This document shows, in pieces, positions 16,088 to 25,110 of a DNA stretch of 64,000 bases. Position numbers and translations under genes: made by a program. The DNA comes from Paracoccus tibetensis. GTDB lineage: Bacteria > Pseudomonadota > Alphaproteobacteria > Rhodobacterales > Rhodobacteraceae. A model generated the notes under the pieces. The model did not search any database, was not told where the DNA came from, and was given only the letters and a program-made list of their open reading frames with translations. Within the stretch, counting starts at the first letter, position 1. Every line of letters begins with the position of its first letter. The stretch is from assembly GCF_900102505.1 (NCBI RefSeq), contig NZ_FMVT01000010.1:62001-126000 (forward strand), in the 5' to 3' direction.

Positions 16088-17761
16088 ATGTACCAAGTGA
16101 GATCAGCAAATCCCGAAACAGCCACCGCGTGGTGGGGAGCATCCGGACTCATTGTCCTGCACTGGATGCTGGTCCTTGCCGGGCTCTCAATCTCGAACAT
16201 TCTGGGCCGCCCGGACATCGTGCCGCTCGGCGCACTCCTGCTGCTGGCATCGCTGGTGACGGTCGTCCTCCGCCGTGCTCCGATGGACGTCGGCTCGCAG
16301 ATGGCAGCTGCCGCCACGCTCGCCACGTCGGTCGCGATGCTCGTCTACCAGATGCGCGGCCACGTGTGGCAGGGCGATCTGCACATGCTCTTCTTCGCCT
16401 GTCTGGCCGCACTCGCGATCTTCTGTGACTGGAGGCCCATCGCGACCTTCACCGCCTTCGTGGCCTTTCACCATGCGCTGGTGAACATGATCATTCCCGG
16501 CGCCGTCTTCGAGGGCGGGCTGGACCTCGGCCGCACGGCCCTGCATGCCGCCATCCTGGCGATCGAGGCGACAGCCCTGATGGGCCTCTGCACGCTTCTT
16601 GCGCAAAGCCGTGCCAAGGCTGCGGCCGCGTTGCAGGAGTCGGAGGCGACGCGCGCGACTGCGGACGAGCTTGCGCGGCAGCAGGCCGCGAACGAGCGTG
16701 CGCATGCCAGCGAGCAGGAGGCCGTGCTTGTGGCGCAGGCACGGGTGGTGCGCGAGATTGAGGCCGGACTTGCCCGACTGGCAGCCGGCAATCTCAAGGA
16801 GCCGATCGACAGCCCGGCGCATCATCCCTTTCCACCTCAATTCGACACGCTGCGCTTTGGCTACAACCAGCTGCTGGAGCAGATCGACAGCCTGTTCCTG
16901 CGCGTGGACACGATCGCGGACGCGGTGCGTCACGATGCGAATGACATCGAACAGCGCGCAGCCGAGCTCTCCCGAAACTCGGCCCAGCAGGTGGACATGC
17001 TCGACAGCAGCAACGGAACGGTCGTGCGCGTGGCGTCACTTGTCTCTCGTGCGCGGGAGAAGGCCGAAGACGCCACCCAAGCTACGCGTGCGAACGAGGA
17101 GCGCGCGACGTCGGGCGGCAATATCGTTGCGGAGGCCGTGGCGGCCATGCAGGCCATCGAGGCCTCTTCCACGCAGATCACCCGCATCATCAGCGTGATC
17201 GAGGACATCGCGTTCCAGACCAACCTGCTGGCGCTCAACGCCGGCGTCGAGGCAGCGCGCGCGGGCGAGGCCGGCCGAGGCTTTGCCGTTGTCGCCACCG
17301 AGGTGCGCGGCCTGGCCGAACGCGCCTCCACCTCCGCCCGCGAGATCCGCGGCCTCATCTCGGCCTCGGAAGGGCAGGTCTCCGCGGGCTCCGGCCTGGT
17401 GCGCCGTGCCGGGGCGGCACTCGACGAGATCGTGTCCTCAGCCAAAGAGATGCGCCACCTCATGGAGGCCATATCGGCGGCCACCCGGGAACAGGAGCTT
17501 GGCCTGAACGAGGTCGCGGCAGCCCTTTCCAAGGTCGAGGCGAGCACTCGGGAGACGACCGATGCAGCCGGCGAGAACCAAGCCTCGGCCGCAGCGGTCG
17601 CGCGTCGGAGCGACGAGCTGACGGCGACGCTTCTCGGTTTCCTGACCCCGCCGCGTCCCGCCGATTGGAGCGATCTCGACGAGTTGCCGTCCCTGACGGA
17701 TGTCGGGGCTGCTCTGGATCCTCCTGCTTCCGAGGCCCGCCGCGCGGTCACCTCCTACTGA
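16088..17761 (+). CDS. Methyl-accepting chemotaxis protein with multi-span, His-rich membrane sensor
   Basis: This chemoreceptor (557 residues from ATG 16088, which has GGAG 8 bases upstream) lacks a periplasmic ligand domain. Instead its first 180 residues form about six hydrophobic segments with recurring histidines ([13 protein letters not shown], then CDWRPI and AFHHALVN), a module I recall from other bacterial receptors. A HAMP-like stretch follows ([15 protein letters not shown]). The signalling hairpin tip is [34 protein letters not shown]. It ends without an obvious CheR-tether pentapeptide. It follows the small membrane protein closely. Confidence 0.92.
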   Translation: MYQVRSANPETATAWWGASGLIVLHWMLVLAGLSISNILGRPDIVPLGALLLLASLVTVVLRRAPMDVGSQMAAAATLATSVAMLVYQMRGHVWQGDLHMLFFACLAALAIFCDWRPIATFTAFVAFHHALVNMIIPGAVFEGGLDLGRTALHAAILAIEATALMGLCTLLAQSRAKAAAALQESEATRATADELARQQAANERAHASEQEAVLVAQARVVREIEAGLARLAAGNLKEPIDSPAHHPFPPQFDTLRFGYNQLLEQIDSLFLRVDTIADAVRHDANDIEQRAAELSRNSAQQVDMLDSSNGTVVRVASLVSRAREKAEDATQATRANEERATSGGNIVAEAVAAMQAIEASSTQITRIISVIEDIAFQTNLLALNAGVEAARAGEAGRGFAVVATEVRGLAERASTSAREIRGLISASEGQVSAGSGLVRRAGAALDEIVSSAKEMRHLMEAISAATREQELGLNEVAAALSKVEASTRETTDAAGENQASAAAVARRSDELTATLLGFLTPPRPADWSDLDELPSLTDVGAALDPPASEARRAVTSY

Positions 17762-17795
17762 ACATATCGACGCAGCTCACGGACAAGGTCACCCC

Positions 17796-19988
17796 ATGCT
17801 CAAGAACATCAAGATCGCAACGCAGGTTGCCGGCAGCTTCGGTCTCGTCATTCTGATGCTGATCCTGCTCGGCACCTTCTTCTGGACCCGGCTCAATCAT
17901 CTCGAGGACGTCTCCGTCAAGGAAGCCGAGGCGAACGCACAGCTCGTCATGGCATCCGACATCGCCACCGATGTTGCACTTGCCGGTCAAGCCGTGCTGC
18001 GCTTCATGACGGACAGCACACCGGAACAAGGCGAGAATGTCATCACGGCGATGACGACCACGCGCGAGAAGGCGGCACAGCTTGCCGCAACGGGCAGCAC
18101 GAACGCCCGCGACCTCGTCGAGCTCAAGGACCGCCACGAGGTTGAGGCACAGGCGCTGATCGAACGCCGGCTGGAACATGCGCGACTTCAAGGGGAACTC
18201 GCGGCGATCGGCACCCAGAGCCGCCGCGCCCTCGGCGCGCTGAAAGACGCGTTGGCACGCCGCGCTGCAAACGAGGAAGCCTCTCTCGCCCTTTCGGCTT
18301 CCGAGGCCTTCCTGGTCGCGCGAGTCCGCGTTGACCGCTTCATTGGCGGCGGCACGCAGGAGGACTTCGACAGTGCCCGTCCCCAGTATGATACAGCGCA
18401 GCAGGCCATCAACCGCTTGGGGGGCATGACGATCAACCAAGGCGAGCGTGCTCAACTGGAAGAAGCTGCCGGTGGCGTGGCCGCGTTCTGGCCGCTGGCC
18501 GAGCAGCTGCGCGATGTGGAGCTGGACGCGCGTGCGGCCCTGCAACGCCTCGACGAGACTACCGCCGAGGTGAAGGCACTGGTTGCAGTCATTCAGGAAG
18601 AGGAGCGGCGGACCGCTCTGGATCTCGATGCGCAGGCCGCCAGCATCATGCGCGGGACGACGCTGTCGATCCTTGCAGGGGTTCTGGCCGCCATTGTGCT
18701 GGGTGCGTCCATCGCGGCAGGCATTGCGCTGCCGCTGTCCAGGCGGCTCTCGCGGAGCGCCGATCAGACCGAGCGCCTGGCTCACGGCGATCTGTCGGTC
18801 CAGATCGACGGGATCGACGGGTCGAACGAGCTGGCGAAGATGGCGCGCGCCCTCGAGGTGTTCAAGCAGAACGAGCTCGAGCGACTGCGCCTGGCCGAAG
18901 CTGCCCGGATCGCGGAAGATGAACAGTCCGCACGGCGCGAGGACGAGATGCGCCGCCAGGCCCGGGTGGTGCGTGACATCGGCGACGGCTTGAACCGGCT
19001 GGCGAAGGGAGACCTGACTCAGAGCATCGCCAGTTCGGCGAGCGATCCCTTTCCGTCGGAGTACGACACCCTTCGCGCGGCGTATAACAGCGTGCTGCAC
19101 TCTCTCTCGGGCACCCTCGGGCGCATTTCCGATGTGGCGGATCAGGTGCGAAACGGCTCGGCCGAGATTTCGTCGGCCGCGCAGGACCTGTCGGGACGCG
19201 CCGAGGCGCAGGCCGCGACGCTGGAACAGTCGGCCGCGGCACTGAACGAGCTGAACGAAAGCGTGCGCTCGACCGCTGAGCGTGCGCGCAGTGCCGAGCA
19301 CGTCAGTCGGGAGAACCGCAACATCGCGGAAAGCGGGGTTACCGTGGTGCAGGACGCGGTCGCGGCCATGAAGGGGATCGAGAAATCGTCCGAGCAGATC
19401 ACCCGTATCATCGGCGTGATCGACGACATCGCGTTCCAGACCAACCTGCTGGCCCTGAACGCCGGTGTCGAGGCCGCCCGCGCAGGCGAGGCCGGACGAG
19501 GCTTCGCCGTCGTCGCCTCGGAAGTGCGCGGGCTGGCGCAGCGCGCTTCCGATTCCGCTCGCGAGATAAAATCGCTGATCTCGGAAAGTACGGCACAGGT
19601 CCAGACCGGTTCGGCCTTGGTGGGGCGCACGGGCGCGAGCCTTGCCCAGATCCTGAGCAAGGCGCAGGAGGTTTCGGAGCAGATCACCGCCATCGCGGCC
19701 GCGGCACAGGAGCAGTCCATCGGCCTTGGCGAGATCAACACGGGCGTGAACCAGCTGGATCAGGTCACGCAGCAGAACGCCGCCGTCGCCGAAGAGACCA
19801 ATGCCGCCGCGGCCGCGCTGCAGCAGCAGTCGAACGAGCTTCTGCAAGAAATTGCCGGCTTCCAGACAGGCAGCGCCCGACCGCCTCGGGTCCAGCACGT
19901 CGCACGGCATGCGCTTTCGGCACCAGCGGCGGACGTCACGTCGCTCCGCGTGGCGGGCGGAGGTGGCCGCAGTCTGGCGGAATTCTGA
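17796..19988 (+). CDS. Methyl-accepting chemotaxis protein with large helical periplasmic domain and HAMP
   Basis: The 730-residue receptor has a first membrane helix (about 9-30), a periplasmic region of roughly 260 residues that looks all-helical (size fits a helical bimodular ligand domain), a second membrane helix (about 290-312), HAMP domains and a signalling domain with the tip [34 protein letters not shown]. Two HAMP-like units seem present: after the second helix ([12 protein letters not shown]) and later ([13 protein letters not shown]). It ends in SLAEF, loosely like a tether. ATG 17796 fits; an earlier in-frame start would precede the membrane helix by 32 polar residues. Ligand unknown. 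Confidence 0.94.
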   Translation: MLKNIKIATQVAGSFGLVILMLILLGTFFWTRLNHLEDVSVKEAEANAQLVMASDIATDVALAGQAVLRFMTDSTPEQGENVITAMTTTREKAAQLAATGSTNARDLVELKDRHEVEAQALIERRLEHARLQGELAAIGTQSRRALGALKDALARRAANEEASLALSASEAFLVARVRVDRFIGGGTQEDFDSARPQYDTAQQAINRLGGMTINQGERAQLEEAAGGVAAFWPLAEQLRDVELDARAALQRLDETTAEVKALVAVIQEEERRTALDLDAQAASIMRGTTLSILAGVLAAIVLGASIAAGIALPLSRRLSRSADQTERLAHGDLSVQIDGIDGSNELAKMARALEVFKQNELERLRLAEAARIAEDEQSARREDEMRRQARVVRDIGDGLNRLAKGDLTQSIASSASDPFPSEYDTLRAAYNSVLHSLSGTLGRISDVADQVRNGSAEISSAAQDLSGRAEAQAATLEQSAAALNELNESVRSTAERARSAEHVSRENRNIAESGVTVVQDAVAAMKGIEKSSEQITRIIGVIDDIAFQTNLLALNAGVEAARAGEAGRGFAVVASEVRGLAQRASDSAREIKSLISESTAQVQTGSALVGRTGASLAQILSKAQEVSEQITAIAAAAQEQSIGLGEINTGVNQLDQVTQQNAAVAEETNAAAAALQQQSNELLQEIAGFQTGSARPPRVQHVARHALSAPAADVTSLRVAGGGGRSLAEF

Positions 19989-20009
19989 CGGATCTATCCT
20001 GAAAGCACG

Positions 20010-20040
20010 GGAGCTGCCGCTGAACGGTGCGGCGGCTTCC
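20010..20040 (+). terminator. Possible terminator after the second receptor gene
   Basis: GGAGCTGCCGC (20010-20020) pairs with GCGGCGGCTTCC (20029-20040) through eleven pairs and one bulged C, with an eight-base loop. It starts 21 bases after the receptor stop. No T-run follows. The rest of the gap to the convergent L,D-transpeptidase gene (to 20263) holds no gene that I can support. Confidence 0.35.
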
Positions 20041-20263
20041 AGACCATAAAGCTGGCAGCGCTACGCAGGTCCAAGCACCTGCGGAAGGCAAAATTACCAA
20101 CTTGATGAGGATCATCGCCCTTCAACCGGCCGAAGCGCGCGCGATCGCGCGGGCGCTTCTTCCTCGCCCGGCTGTGCAGGCTCGACCTGGCTTTCGGACT
20201 GGCCGGTCGTCCAGCATCGGCGCTTGGCTTAAGCGAGCTTGGACAGTTCCCCGCGAGCCGGCC

Positions 20264-20806
20264 TCAGAAGACGTAGACCGGTGTTCCCAACGGCACGCGG
20301 TCATAGAGGCTCATGACCGCCTCGTTCCGCATCCGCAGACAGCCGTTTGACACGGCGCGGCCGATCGAGCCGGGCTCGGTCGTGCCATGGATCCGGATCG
20401 CTGTGTCCTGGCCACGGTCATTGTAGAGATAGAGGGCGCGGGCCCCCAACGGGTTCTGCGGTCCGCCAGGCATGCCGTCCTTGTACTTCTCGTAGGCGGC
20501 CGGGTTGCGGGCGATCATCTCGGGCGTCGGGCGCCAGCTGGGCCACTCGACCTTTCGGCCGATCGTGGCCTTTCCCTTCCAGACGAGCTCGTCGCGGCCG
20601 ACGGCGACGCCGTAGCGGACGGCTCGGCCAGGTGCCACGACATGGTAGAGATAGAAGTCGCGGCTGACGACGACGATGCTGCCAACCTCGAAATCATCGC
20701 GGATCGCCACCTCGGTCGGCGCGTAGGGATCTTCGGTCTGCGCCGCCGCCAGCGACGGCAGGGCGATCAGCGGCAGGGCAAGCTTCATCATCTGACGGCG
20801 GTTCAT
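20264..20806 (-). CDS. L,D-transpeptidase (YkuD family)
   Basis: The 180-residue exported enzyme should make 3-3 peptidoglycan cross-links or attach proteins to the wall. An N-terminal signal (RRQMMKLALPLIALPSLAAA) ends near residue 22 and has a twin-Arg but not the full Tat pattern. The catalytic motif is H140-G followed by SNGCLRM with Cys156. A conserved IGRKVEWPSWRPTPEM segment is typical of the ErfK/YnhG group. It is a lone gene: on the minus strand the nearest gene upstream (the copper chaperone) ends 290 bases away. That gap (20807-21096) shows no recognisable feature. Confidence 0.92.
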   Translation of the reverse strand: MNRRQMMKLALPLIALPSLAAAQTEDPYAPTEVAIRDDFEVGSIVVVSRDFYLYHVVAPGRAVRYGVAVGRDELVWKGKATIGRKVEWPSWRPTPEMIARNPAAYEKYKDGMPGGPQNPLGARALYLYNDRGQDTAIRIHGTTEPGSIGRAVSNGCLRMRNEAVMSLYDRVPLGTPVYVF

Positions 20807-21096
20807 GGATGTCCCTCGGTCTTTGTCAGTTGGTCAAGCGATACACGCCGCGATGGTTCCGATGCAACTCACATGGATGTTCGCTGGCGCAGCCGATCTG
20901 CCCCTTGGCCGCAAGGCGGACGACACGTGCCGCCATGGCTGCCGTTCGTGGCACGAGAGAGCTCTATCGGCAGAACGCGCGAAGGAGCCTTCAGCGGCGC
21001 CGCGTCGTGCAGGCACACGGGCCGGATGCCCGAAACCGCATGCCCGGGCAGCCATGCCGACAGCCGCACCCCCTCGCGGCGCGACGAAGGGCAAGG

Positions 21097-21570
21097 CTAG
21101 TGCCCGCTGTGGTCCGCGTGGGGATCTGCGCCCTCGGCAGCGTGAGAGGCATCGCGGGTGTTGTCCACGACGGCCTCCACCTCCTGCGTTCCGCAGTCGC
21201 CAAGATCCAGCTGGAACGCGACCCGGTCGCCATCGGCCAACGAGCGCGTCAGGCCCAGCAGCATGACGTGATCGCCCCCGCGGTCCAGTTGCACCGCGCT
21301 GCCGGCGGGGATGGCGATGCCGCCCTCGATCCGGCGCATGCGCATGACGCCGTCCTCCTCCTCATGCGTGTGCAGCTCGATCCGCTCGGCCACGTCGGAC
21401 GTGACGGCCGTCAGCATGCAGGCAGCCTCGCCCGGGTTGTCGATCCGCATGAAGGCCGCGCCGGTCATGGGATTCGCACTGCGCAGGTAGGCATCTTCGA
21501 CCGTCAGATCTGCAGCGAGGCCGGCGAGCGGCAAGAGTGTCGCAGCGGCGGCGAGTGTCATCGACTTCAT
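21097..21570 (-). CDS. Periplasmic copper chaperone PCu(A)C
   Basis: This exported protein of 157 residues delivers Cu(I) to the CuA site of cytochrome oxidase or feeds copper-handling systems. It has a signal peptide (KSMTLAAAATLLPLAGLAA) and the family's metal ligands: His in ELHTHEEEDGVMRM and the HxM of GGDHVML. The C-terminus is His-rich (GADPHADHSGH), which could add copper binding. ATG 21570 is preferred over 21579 because AAGGA lies 8 bases before it. It follows a small exported-type gene 22 bases upstream. Homologues often sit in copper or oxidase loci. Confidence 0.88.
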   Translation of the reverse strand: MKSMTLAAAATLLPLAGLAADLTVEDAYLRSANPMTGAAFMRIDNPGEAACMLTAVTSDVAERIELHTHEEEDGVMRMRRIEGGIAIPAGSAVQLDRGGDHVMLLGLTRSLADGDRVAFQLDLGDCGTQEVEAVVDNTRDASHAAEGADPHADHSGH

Positions 21571-21592
21571 CTTCGTCATCCTTGTTCTCGTG

Positions 21593-21943
21593 TCAGGCAA
21601 GCGTGCGAGACGGTCGCGCAGGCGGGCCGCGAGCGCATGGACAGCCGACATGATTAGGGGTCGCAGCCGCATGTTGGGGTGGAAGGTGCAGGCGCGCGGC
21701 GGATGCCATCAGAGGAGCGGCGTCTTCCGCAGGACCCGGAGCGGCCAGCAAAAGAAGAGCCATGTCGGGACAGACATGGGCCGTCGCGGGATCATCCGGG
21801 CCGGGGCGGCTGGCAACGACAAGCCCCTGCCCGGTGCAGAGGACGATCCTCTCGCCCATCCGCACGGTGCCGCGCGCCGTCCCAAGGCCGATGGCCGTCA
21901 GGGCGACGAGAAGGATCAGGGCAGCGGTCAGCGGGCGCAACAT
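21593..21943 (-). CDS. Small hydrophobic protein beside the copper chaperone, DUF2946-like
   Basis: The 116-residue protein starts with a membrane or signal segment (PLTAALILLVALTAIGLG) and continues with a short region containing LCTGQGLVV and HVCPDMALLLL, then a Pro/His-rich tail with GCPC. This resembles by memory the DUF2946 proteins, small cysteine-containing exported proteins often found in copper loci. It is encoded 22 bases before the PCu(A)C chaperone on the same strand, which supports a shared role in copper handling. Assignment to the family is uncertain. An in-frame start further upstream (22066) would add 41 unlike residues and was not used. Confidence 0.6.
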   Translation of the reverse strand: MLRPLTAALILLVALTAIGLGTARGTVRMGERIVLCTGQGLVVASRPGPDDPATAHVCPDMALLLLAAPGPAEDAAPLMASAARLHLPPQHAAATPNHVGCPCARGPPARPSRTLA

Positions 21944-22027
21944 CGCCGCAGCATAGCTGTGGTCGAGGAAGGTGTCAGCACGACGCCCGCGCAAGACGGC
22001 GCGACCTCTCGCCGCTCGCGAGAACGC

Positions 22028-22052
22028 AAAAACCCCGCCCGGTCGGGCAGGG
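22028..22052 (-). terminator. Rho-independent terminator of rpmB
   Basis: Read on the minus strand, CCCTGCCC and GGGCGGGG form an eight-pair stem (one G-T) around loop GACC, followed at once by five T residues. It begins 28 bases after the rpmB stop and is a textbook intrinsic terminator. Confidence 0.85.
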
Positions 22053-22080
22053 TCACGCGGCAGCATGGCGGCGGCTCGGC

Positions 22081-22371
22081 TCAGGCCGAGGGCTGCTCGG
22101 CCTTGGCGATGTCGCGCTTGATCTTCAGCGCGCGGTCCGACAGCTCGGTGTCCTTGGCCTTCGCGAGGAAGGCGTCCAGCCCACCGCGGTGGTCGACCGA
22201 ACGCAGCGCTGCGGCCGAGATGCGCAGCGAATAGCCGCGGCCCAGCTTCTCGGACAGCAGGGTGACGTCGTTCAGGTTCGGCAGGAACCGGCGACGGGTC
22301 TTGTTGTTGGCGTGGCTGACGTTGTTGCCACTCATCGGGCCTTTGCCGGTCAGTTCGCAGACGCGCGACAT
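22081..22371 (-). CDS. rpmB: 50S ribosomal protein L28
   Basis: The 96-residue protein has the L28 opening [31 protein letters not shown] and the inner segment [23 protein letters not shown], as in alphaproteobacterial L28. It has a good ribosome site, stands alone, and is closed by an intrinsic terminator. L28 is often monocistronic in this group. Confidence 0.97.
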   Translation of the reverse strand: MSRVCELTGKGPMSGNNVSHANNKTRRRFLPNLNDVTLLSEKLGRGYSLRISAAALRSVDHRGGLDAFLAKAKDTELSDRALKIKRDIAKAEQPSA

Positions 22372-22428
22372 GGTGTGTTCCTTCGTCTCAGCTATGCGGG
22401 CGGTCCCGGCAGGGTCCGTCCCAATGTG

Positions 22429-22452
22429 AAAGGGCGCCGCGAGGCAGCGCCC
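22429..22452 (-). terminator. Probable terminator of ada
   Basis: On the minus strand GGGCGC (22447-22452) and GCGCCC (22432-22437) form a six-pair stem with a nine-base loop, followed by TTT. It lies 43 bases after the ada stop and before rpmB. The T-run is short. Confidence 0.5.
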
Positions 22453-22494
22453 GGAATTCCGTTCGCGGGTGACTACAGCGCCAAGGCCGCGCCG

Positions 22495-23547
22495 TCAACC
22501 CGCTTCGCGCGCCTTTCGGGCGAAGGCGGCTTCGATTTCCAGCAGGCGCCGCTTGCGCCAGACGCCTCCGGCATAGCCCGAGAGCTGCCCGTCCGCGCCA
22601 ATCACCCGGTGGCAGGGCACGACCAGCGCCAGCCGGTTCGCCGCATTGGCCGCCGCGACGGCACGGGTGGCCGTGGGCGCGCCGATGGCCGCGGCGAGCT
22701 GGGCATAGCTGCGGGTCTCACCGGGCGGGATCTGGCGCAGGGCCTGCCAGACGCTTTGCTGGAAGGCCGTCCCGTGCAGGCGCAGCGGCAGGTCGAGCCG
22801 ACCGTCCTGCCCCGCGAGGAAAGCGGCCAGCGCGGCCTCGGTCCGCTCCGTCACTGCCGTGCGGCCGAGGCCGAGGCGGCCGCCGAGATGCGCCGAGATG
22901 CGGCGGAGGCCCTGCGGCAGCGCCTTCCGCTCGGTGAACTCCAGCAGGTGCAGGTGCGATTCGTCGGCGATGGCGATCATCGGCCCGAGCGGCGTGTCGA
23001 TCCAGTCGGCAAGCGCCACGCCCGGCCCGCGCATCTCCTGCGGCGCATGGCCGAAGAGGCGGCGGAAGGCGGCGCGGAAGCCCGAGGCCGATTCGAAGCC
23101 CGCATCCAGCTGCGCCGCGATCACGCTTTCGGGCAGTGCCTGCGCCCCGGCGCGCAGGCGCGCGGCGCGGGCCATCTGCAGGAAGCTCTGCCCGAACTGG
23201 CGGCGGAAGAGGCGGCGCACGGTCGAGGGGTCATGGCCGAGGGCCGCCACGTCGGCCTCGGTCCAGCGGCGCGTGGGGTCCTGCTCCAGCGCCGCAGTGA
23301 GGGCGGCGACCAGCGCGGGCGCCTCGCCCCCGGGCTGGCAGCGCTTGCAGGGCCGGAAGCCGGCAGTGCGGGCGGCGTCGGCATCCGCAAACCAGCGGCA
23401 GTTCTCGGGGCGGGGCTTGCGGGCCGGGCAGGTCAGGCGGCAGAAGATGCCGGTCGAGGTGACGCCGACCAGCGCCTGCCCCTCATAGGCGGGATCGCGC
23501 GCCAGAAGCGCGGCGTAAAGTTGGTCATGGCCGGGAAGATCACGCAT
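22495..23547 (-). CDS. ada: Bifunctional DNA methyl-damage repair protein and transcription activator Ada
   Basis: Ada repairs O6-methylguanine and methylphosphotriesters and, once methylated, activates its own gene. The 350-residue protein has all parts: the zinc and methyl-acceptor cysteines Cys36, Cys40, Cys67 and Cys70 (GIFCRLTC and FRPCKRC), an AraC-type helix-turn-helix region (about 80-175) and the C-terminal methyltransferase domain with the active site PCHRV (Cys312). The length is close to E. coli Ada. It is the only repair gene at this spot apart from uvrD far downstream. Confidence 0.95.
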   Translation of the reverse strand: MRDLPGHDQLYAALLARDPAYEGQALVGVTSTGIFCRLTCPARKPRPENCRWFADADAARTAGFRPCKRCQPGGEAPALVAALTAALEQDPTRRWTEADVAALGHDPSTVRRLFRRQFGQSFLQMARAARLRAGAQALPESVIAAQLDAGFESASGFRAAFRRLFGHAPQEMRGPGVALADWIDTPLGPMIAIADESHLHLLEFTERKALPQGLRRISAHLGGRLGLGRTAVTERTEAALAAFLAGQDGRLDLPLRLHGTAFQQSVWQALRQIPPGETRSYAQLAAAIGAPTATRAVAAANAANRLALVVPCHRVIGADGQLSGYAGGVWRKRRLLEIEAAFARKAREAG

Positions 23548-23615
23548 GGCTTTGCTCCTTGCGTTTCTTCTAGTCGATTCGGCGGCCGGGCGGGACGCAG
23601 AAACGGGCAGGACAT

Positions 23616-24590
23616 CTACGTCCCGTCGAGCCAGTCCAGCACCTGCTGCGCCGCGAGCGCCGGGGGCAGCGCGCCGGCCGCAACCCGCGCGCCAAGCGCC
23701 GCCACCTGCGCCTTTGCCTCGGGCGTCTGCAGCCGGGCCAGAAGCGCGGCGCGCAGCTCGGCGGTGAACCAGTCCTGCGCCTGCGCGGCCCGGGCGCGAT
23801 CCTGATGGCCGGTCTCGCGCCTCCAGTCGGCCAGCGCCCGCATCTCGTCCCAGGCCCGCGTCAGCCCGTCGCCGGTCAGGGCCGAGACGGGCAGCGCCTT
23901 CGGGAAGCCGTCGGGGTCCTGCGGGCGCTTCCTGAGAAGCCGCAGGGCGCCCGCGTAGTCGGCGACGGTGCGGCGGGCGGGGGCCAGCAGCTCGCCATCG
24001 GCCTTGTTCACCAGGATCAGGTCGGCCACCTCCATGATCCCGCGCTTGACGCCCTGCAGTTCGTCCCCGCCGGCCGGGGCCAGCAGCAGCACGAAGAGGT
24101 CCGTCATGCCGGCGACCAGCACCTCGGACTGGCCGACGCCCACGGTTTCCACCAGCACGACATCATGGCCGGCGGCCTCGCACAGGCGGATCGCCTCGCG
24201 CGTGCGGCGAGCAACGCCGCCGAGGACGGCGCTAGAGGGCGAGGGGCGGATGAAGGCGCGGGGGTCGCGGGACAGCCGCTCCATCCGGGTCTTGTCGCCG
24301 AGGATCGAGCCGCCCGAGCGGGTCGAGGACGGGTCCACCGCCAGCACCGCCACGCGCAGCCCCTGCCCGGTCAGCATCATCCCGAACGCCTCGATGAAGC
24401 TGGACTTGCCGACGCCGGGCGTGCCCGACAGGCCGATCCGCAGCGCCTGCCGGTCCGGCAGCGCGGCGAGCAGCGCCATCGCGCGGTCGCGGTGATCGGG
24501 CCGGGTCGATTCGACCAGCGTGATCGCGCGGGACAGGGCGCGGCGGTCGCCATCCAGAAGCGGGTGAAGAAGCGGATCGTTGGTCATCAT
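23616..24590 (-). CDS. meaB: G-protein chaperone of methylmalonyl-CoA mutase (MeaB/ArgK family)
   Basis: MeaB loads and protects adenosylcobalamin-dependent mutases such as methylmalonyl-CoA or ethylmalonyl-CoA mutase. The 324-residue protein has Walker A GTPGVGKSS (56-64), AVDPSSTRSGGSILGDKTRM, the switch segment VETVGVGQSEV and NKAD, all hallmark motifs. No mutase gene is in the window. It begins ATG-ATG; the first is used. It is transcribed away from the thioredoxin-like gene. Confidence 0.93.
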   Translation of the reverse strand: MMTNDPLLHPLLDGDRRALSRAITLVESTRPDHRDRAMALLAALPDRQALRIGLSGTPGVGKSSFIEAFGMMLTGQGLRVAVLAVDPSSTRSGGSILGDKTRMERLSRDPRAFIRPSPSSAVLGGVARRTREAIRLCEAAGHDVVLVETVGVGQSEVLVAGMTDLFVLLLAPAGGDELQGVKRGIMEVADLILVNKADGELLAPARRTVADYAGALRLLRKRPQDPDGFPKALPVSALTGDGLTRAWDEMRALADWRRETGHQDRARAAQAQDWFTAELRAALLARLQTPEAKAQVAALGARVAAGALPPALAAQQVLDWLDGT

Positions 24591-24690
24591 CGTCCAAGCT
24601 CAAGCGGGCCGACCTTGGACCAGCGCCGCCCGCGCGTCCATCCCGCGCATGTGACTGTTCGCCTGTCCCGGCCGGGCGTAGTCTGCCCCC

Positions 24691-25050
24691 ATGCCGACGC
24701 GCCGCCAGCTTCTCGCCCTGCCCCTTCTGCTTCTGGCGCGCCCCGCCTTGGCGCAGGACCGGGTGCAGCTGATGATGGTGACCGCCCGGCACTGCGCCTA
24801 TTGCGCCGCCTGGAAGCGCGAGATCGGCCCGGGCTATGCCGCCAGCCCGGCCGGCCGTATCGCGCCGATCTTCGAGGTGGACCTGGACGGGCCCTATCCC
24901 GACGGCCTCGCGCTGGACCGCAGGCCCTGGATCACGCCAAGCTTCATCCTTCTGCGGAACGGCGTCGAGCTGGGCCGGATCGAGGGCTATGTCGGGCAGC
25001 GCTACTTCCACCCGGTGCTGGGCGACCTGCTGCGGCAGGCGGGCCTCTGA
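24691..25050 (+). CDS. Exported thioredoxin-like protein with CAYC
   Basis: The 119-residue protein has a signal peptide (RRQLLALPLLLLARPALA, cut near residue 21) and a short thioredoxin-like fold: VTARHCAYCAAWKREIG gives a CxxC active site (Cys35 and Cys38), and PWITPSFILLRNG gives the cis-Pro loop. Such small proteins resemble SoxW-type periplasmic thioredoxins. It lies 60 bases before serS, which is unrelated in function. Substrate unknown; it is probably a reductant for periplasmic disulphides or a redox-damaged protein. Confidence 0.8.
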   Translation: MPTRRQLLALPLLLLARPALAQDRVQLMMVTARHCAYCAAWKREIGPGYAASPAGRIAPIFEVDLDGPYPDGLALDRRPWITPSFILLRNGVELGRIEGYVGQRYFHPVLGDLLRQAGL

Positions 25051-25110
25051 AGCCCTTTGCCGGGCCGTGCCTTTCGGCTAGGGAAGCGGCAACAACCTGA
25101 GAGGGACGAC

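Noticed and set aside
17748-19910. Long open frame on the minus strand opposite the second receptor gene
   Set aside because: The plus strand encodes a complete chemoreceptor; the antisense frame lacks any recognisable pattern.
20805-21266. Open frames on the plus strand between the L,D-transpeptidase and the copper chaperone
   Set aside because: They run into the chaperone antisense and lack ribosome sites or recognisable sequence.
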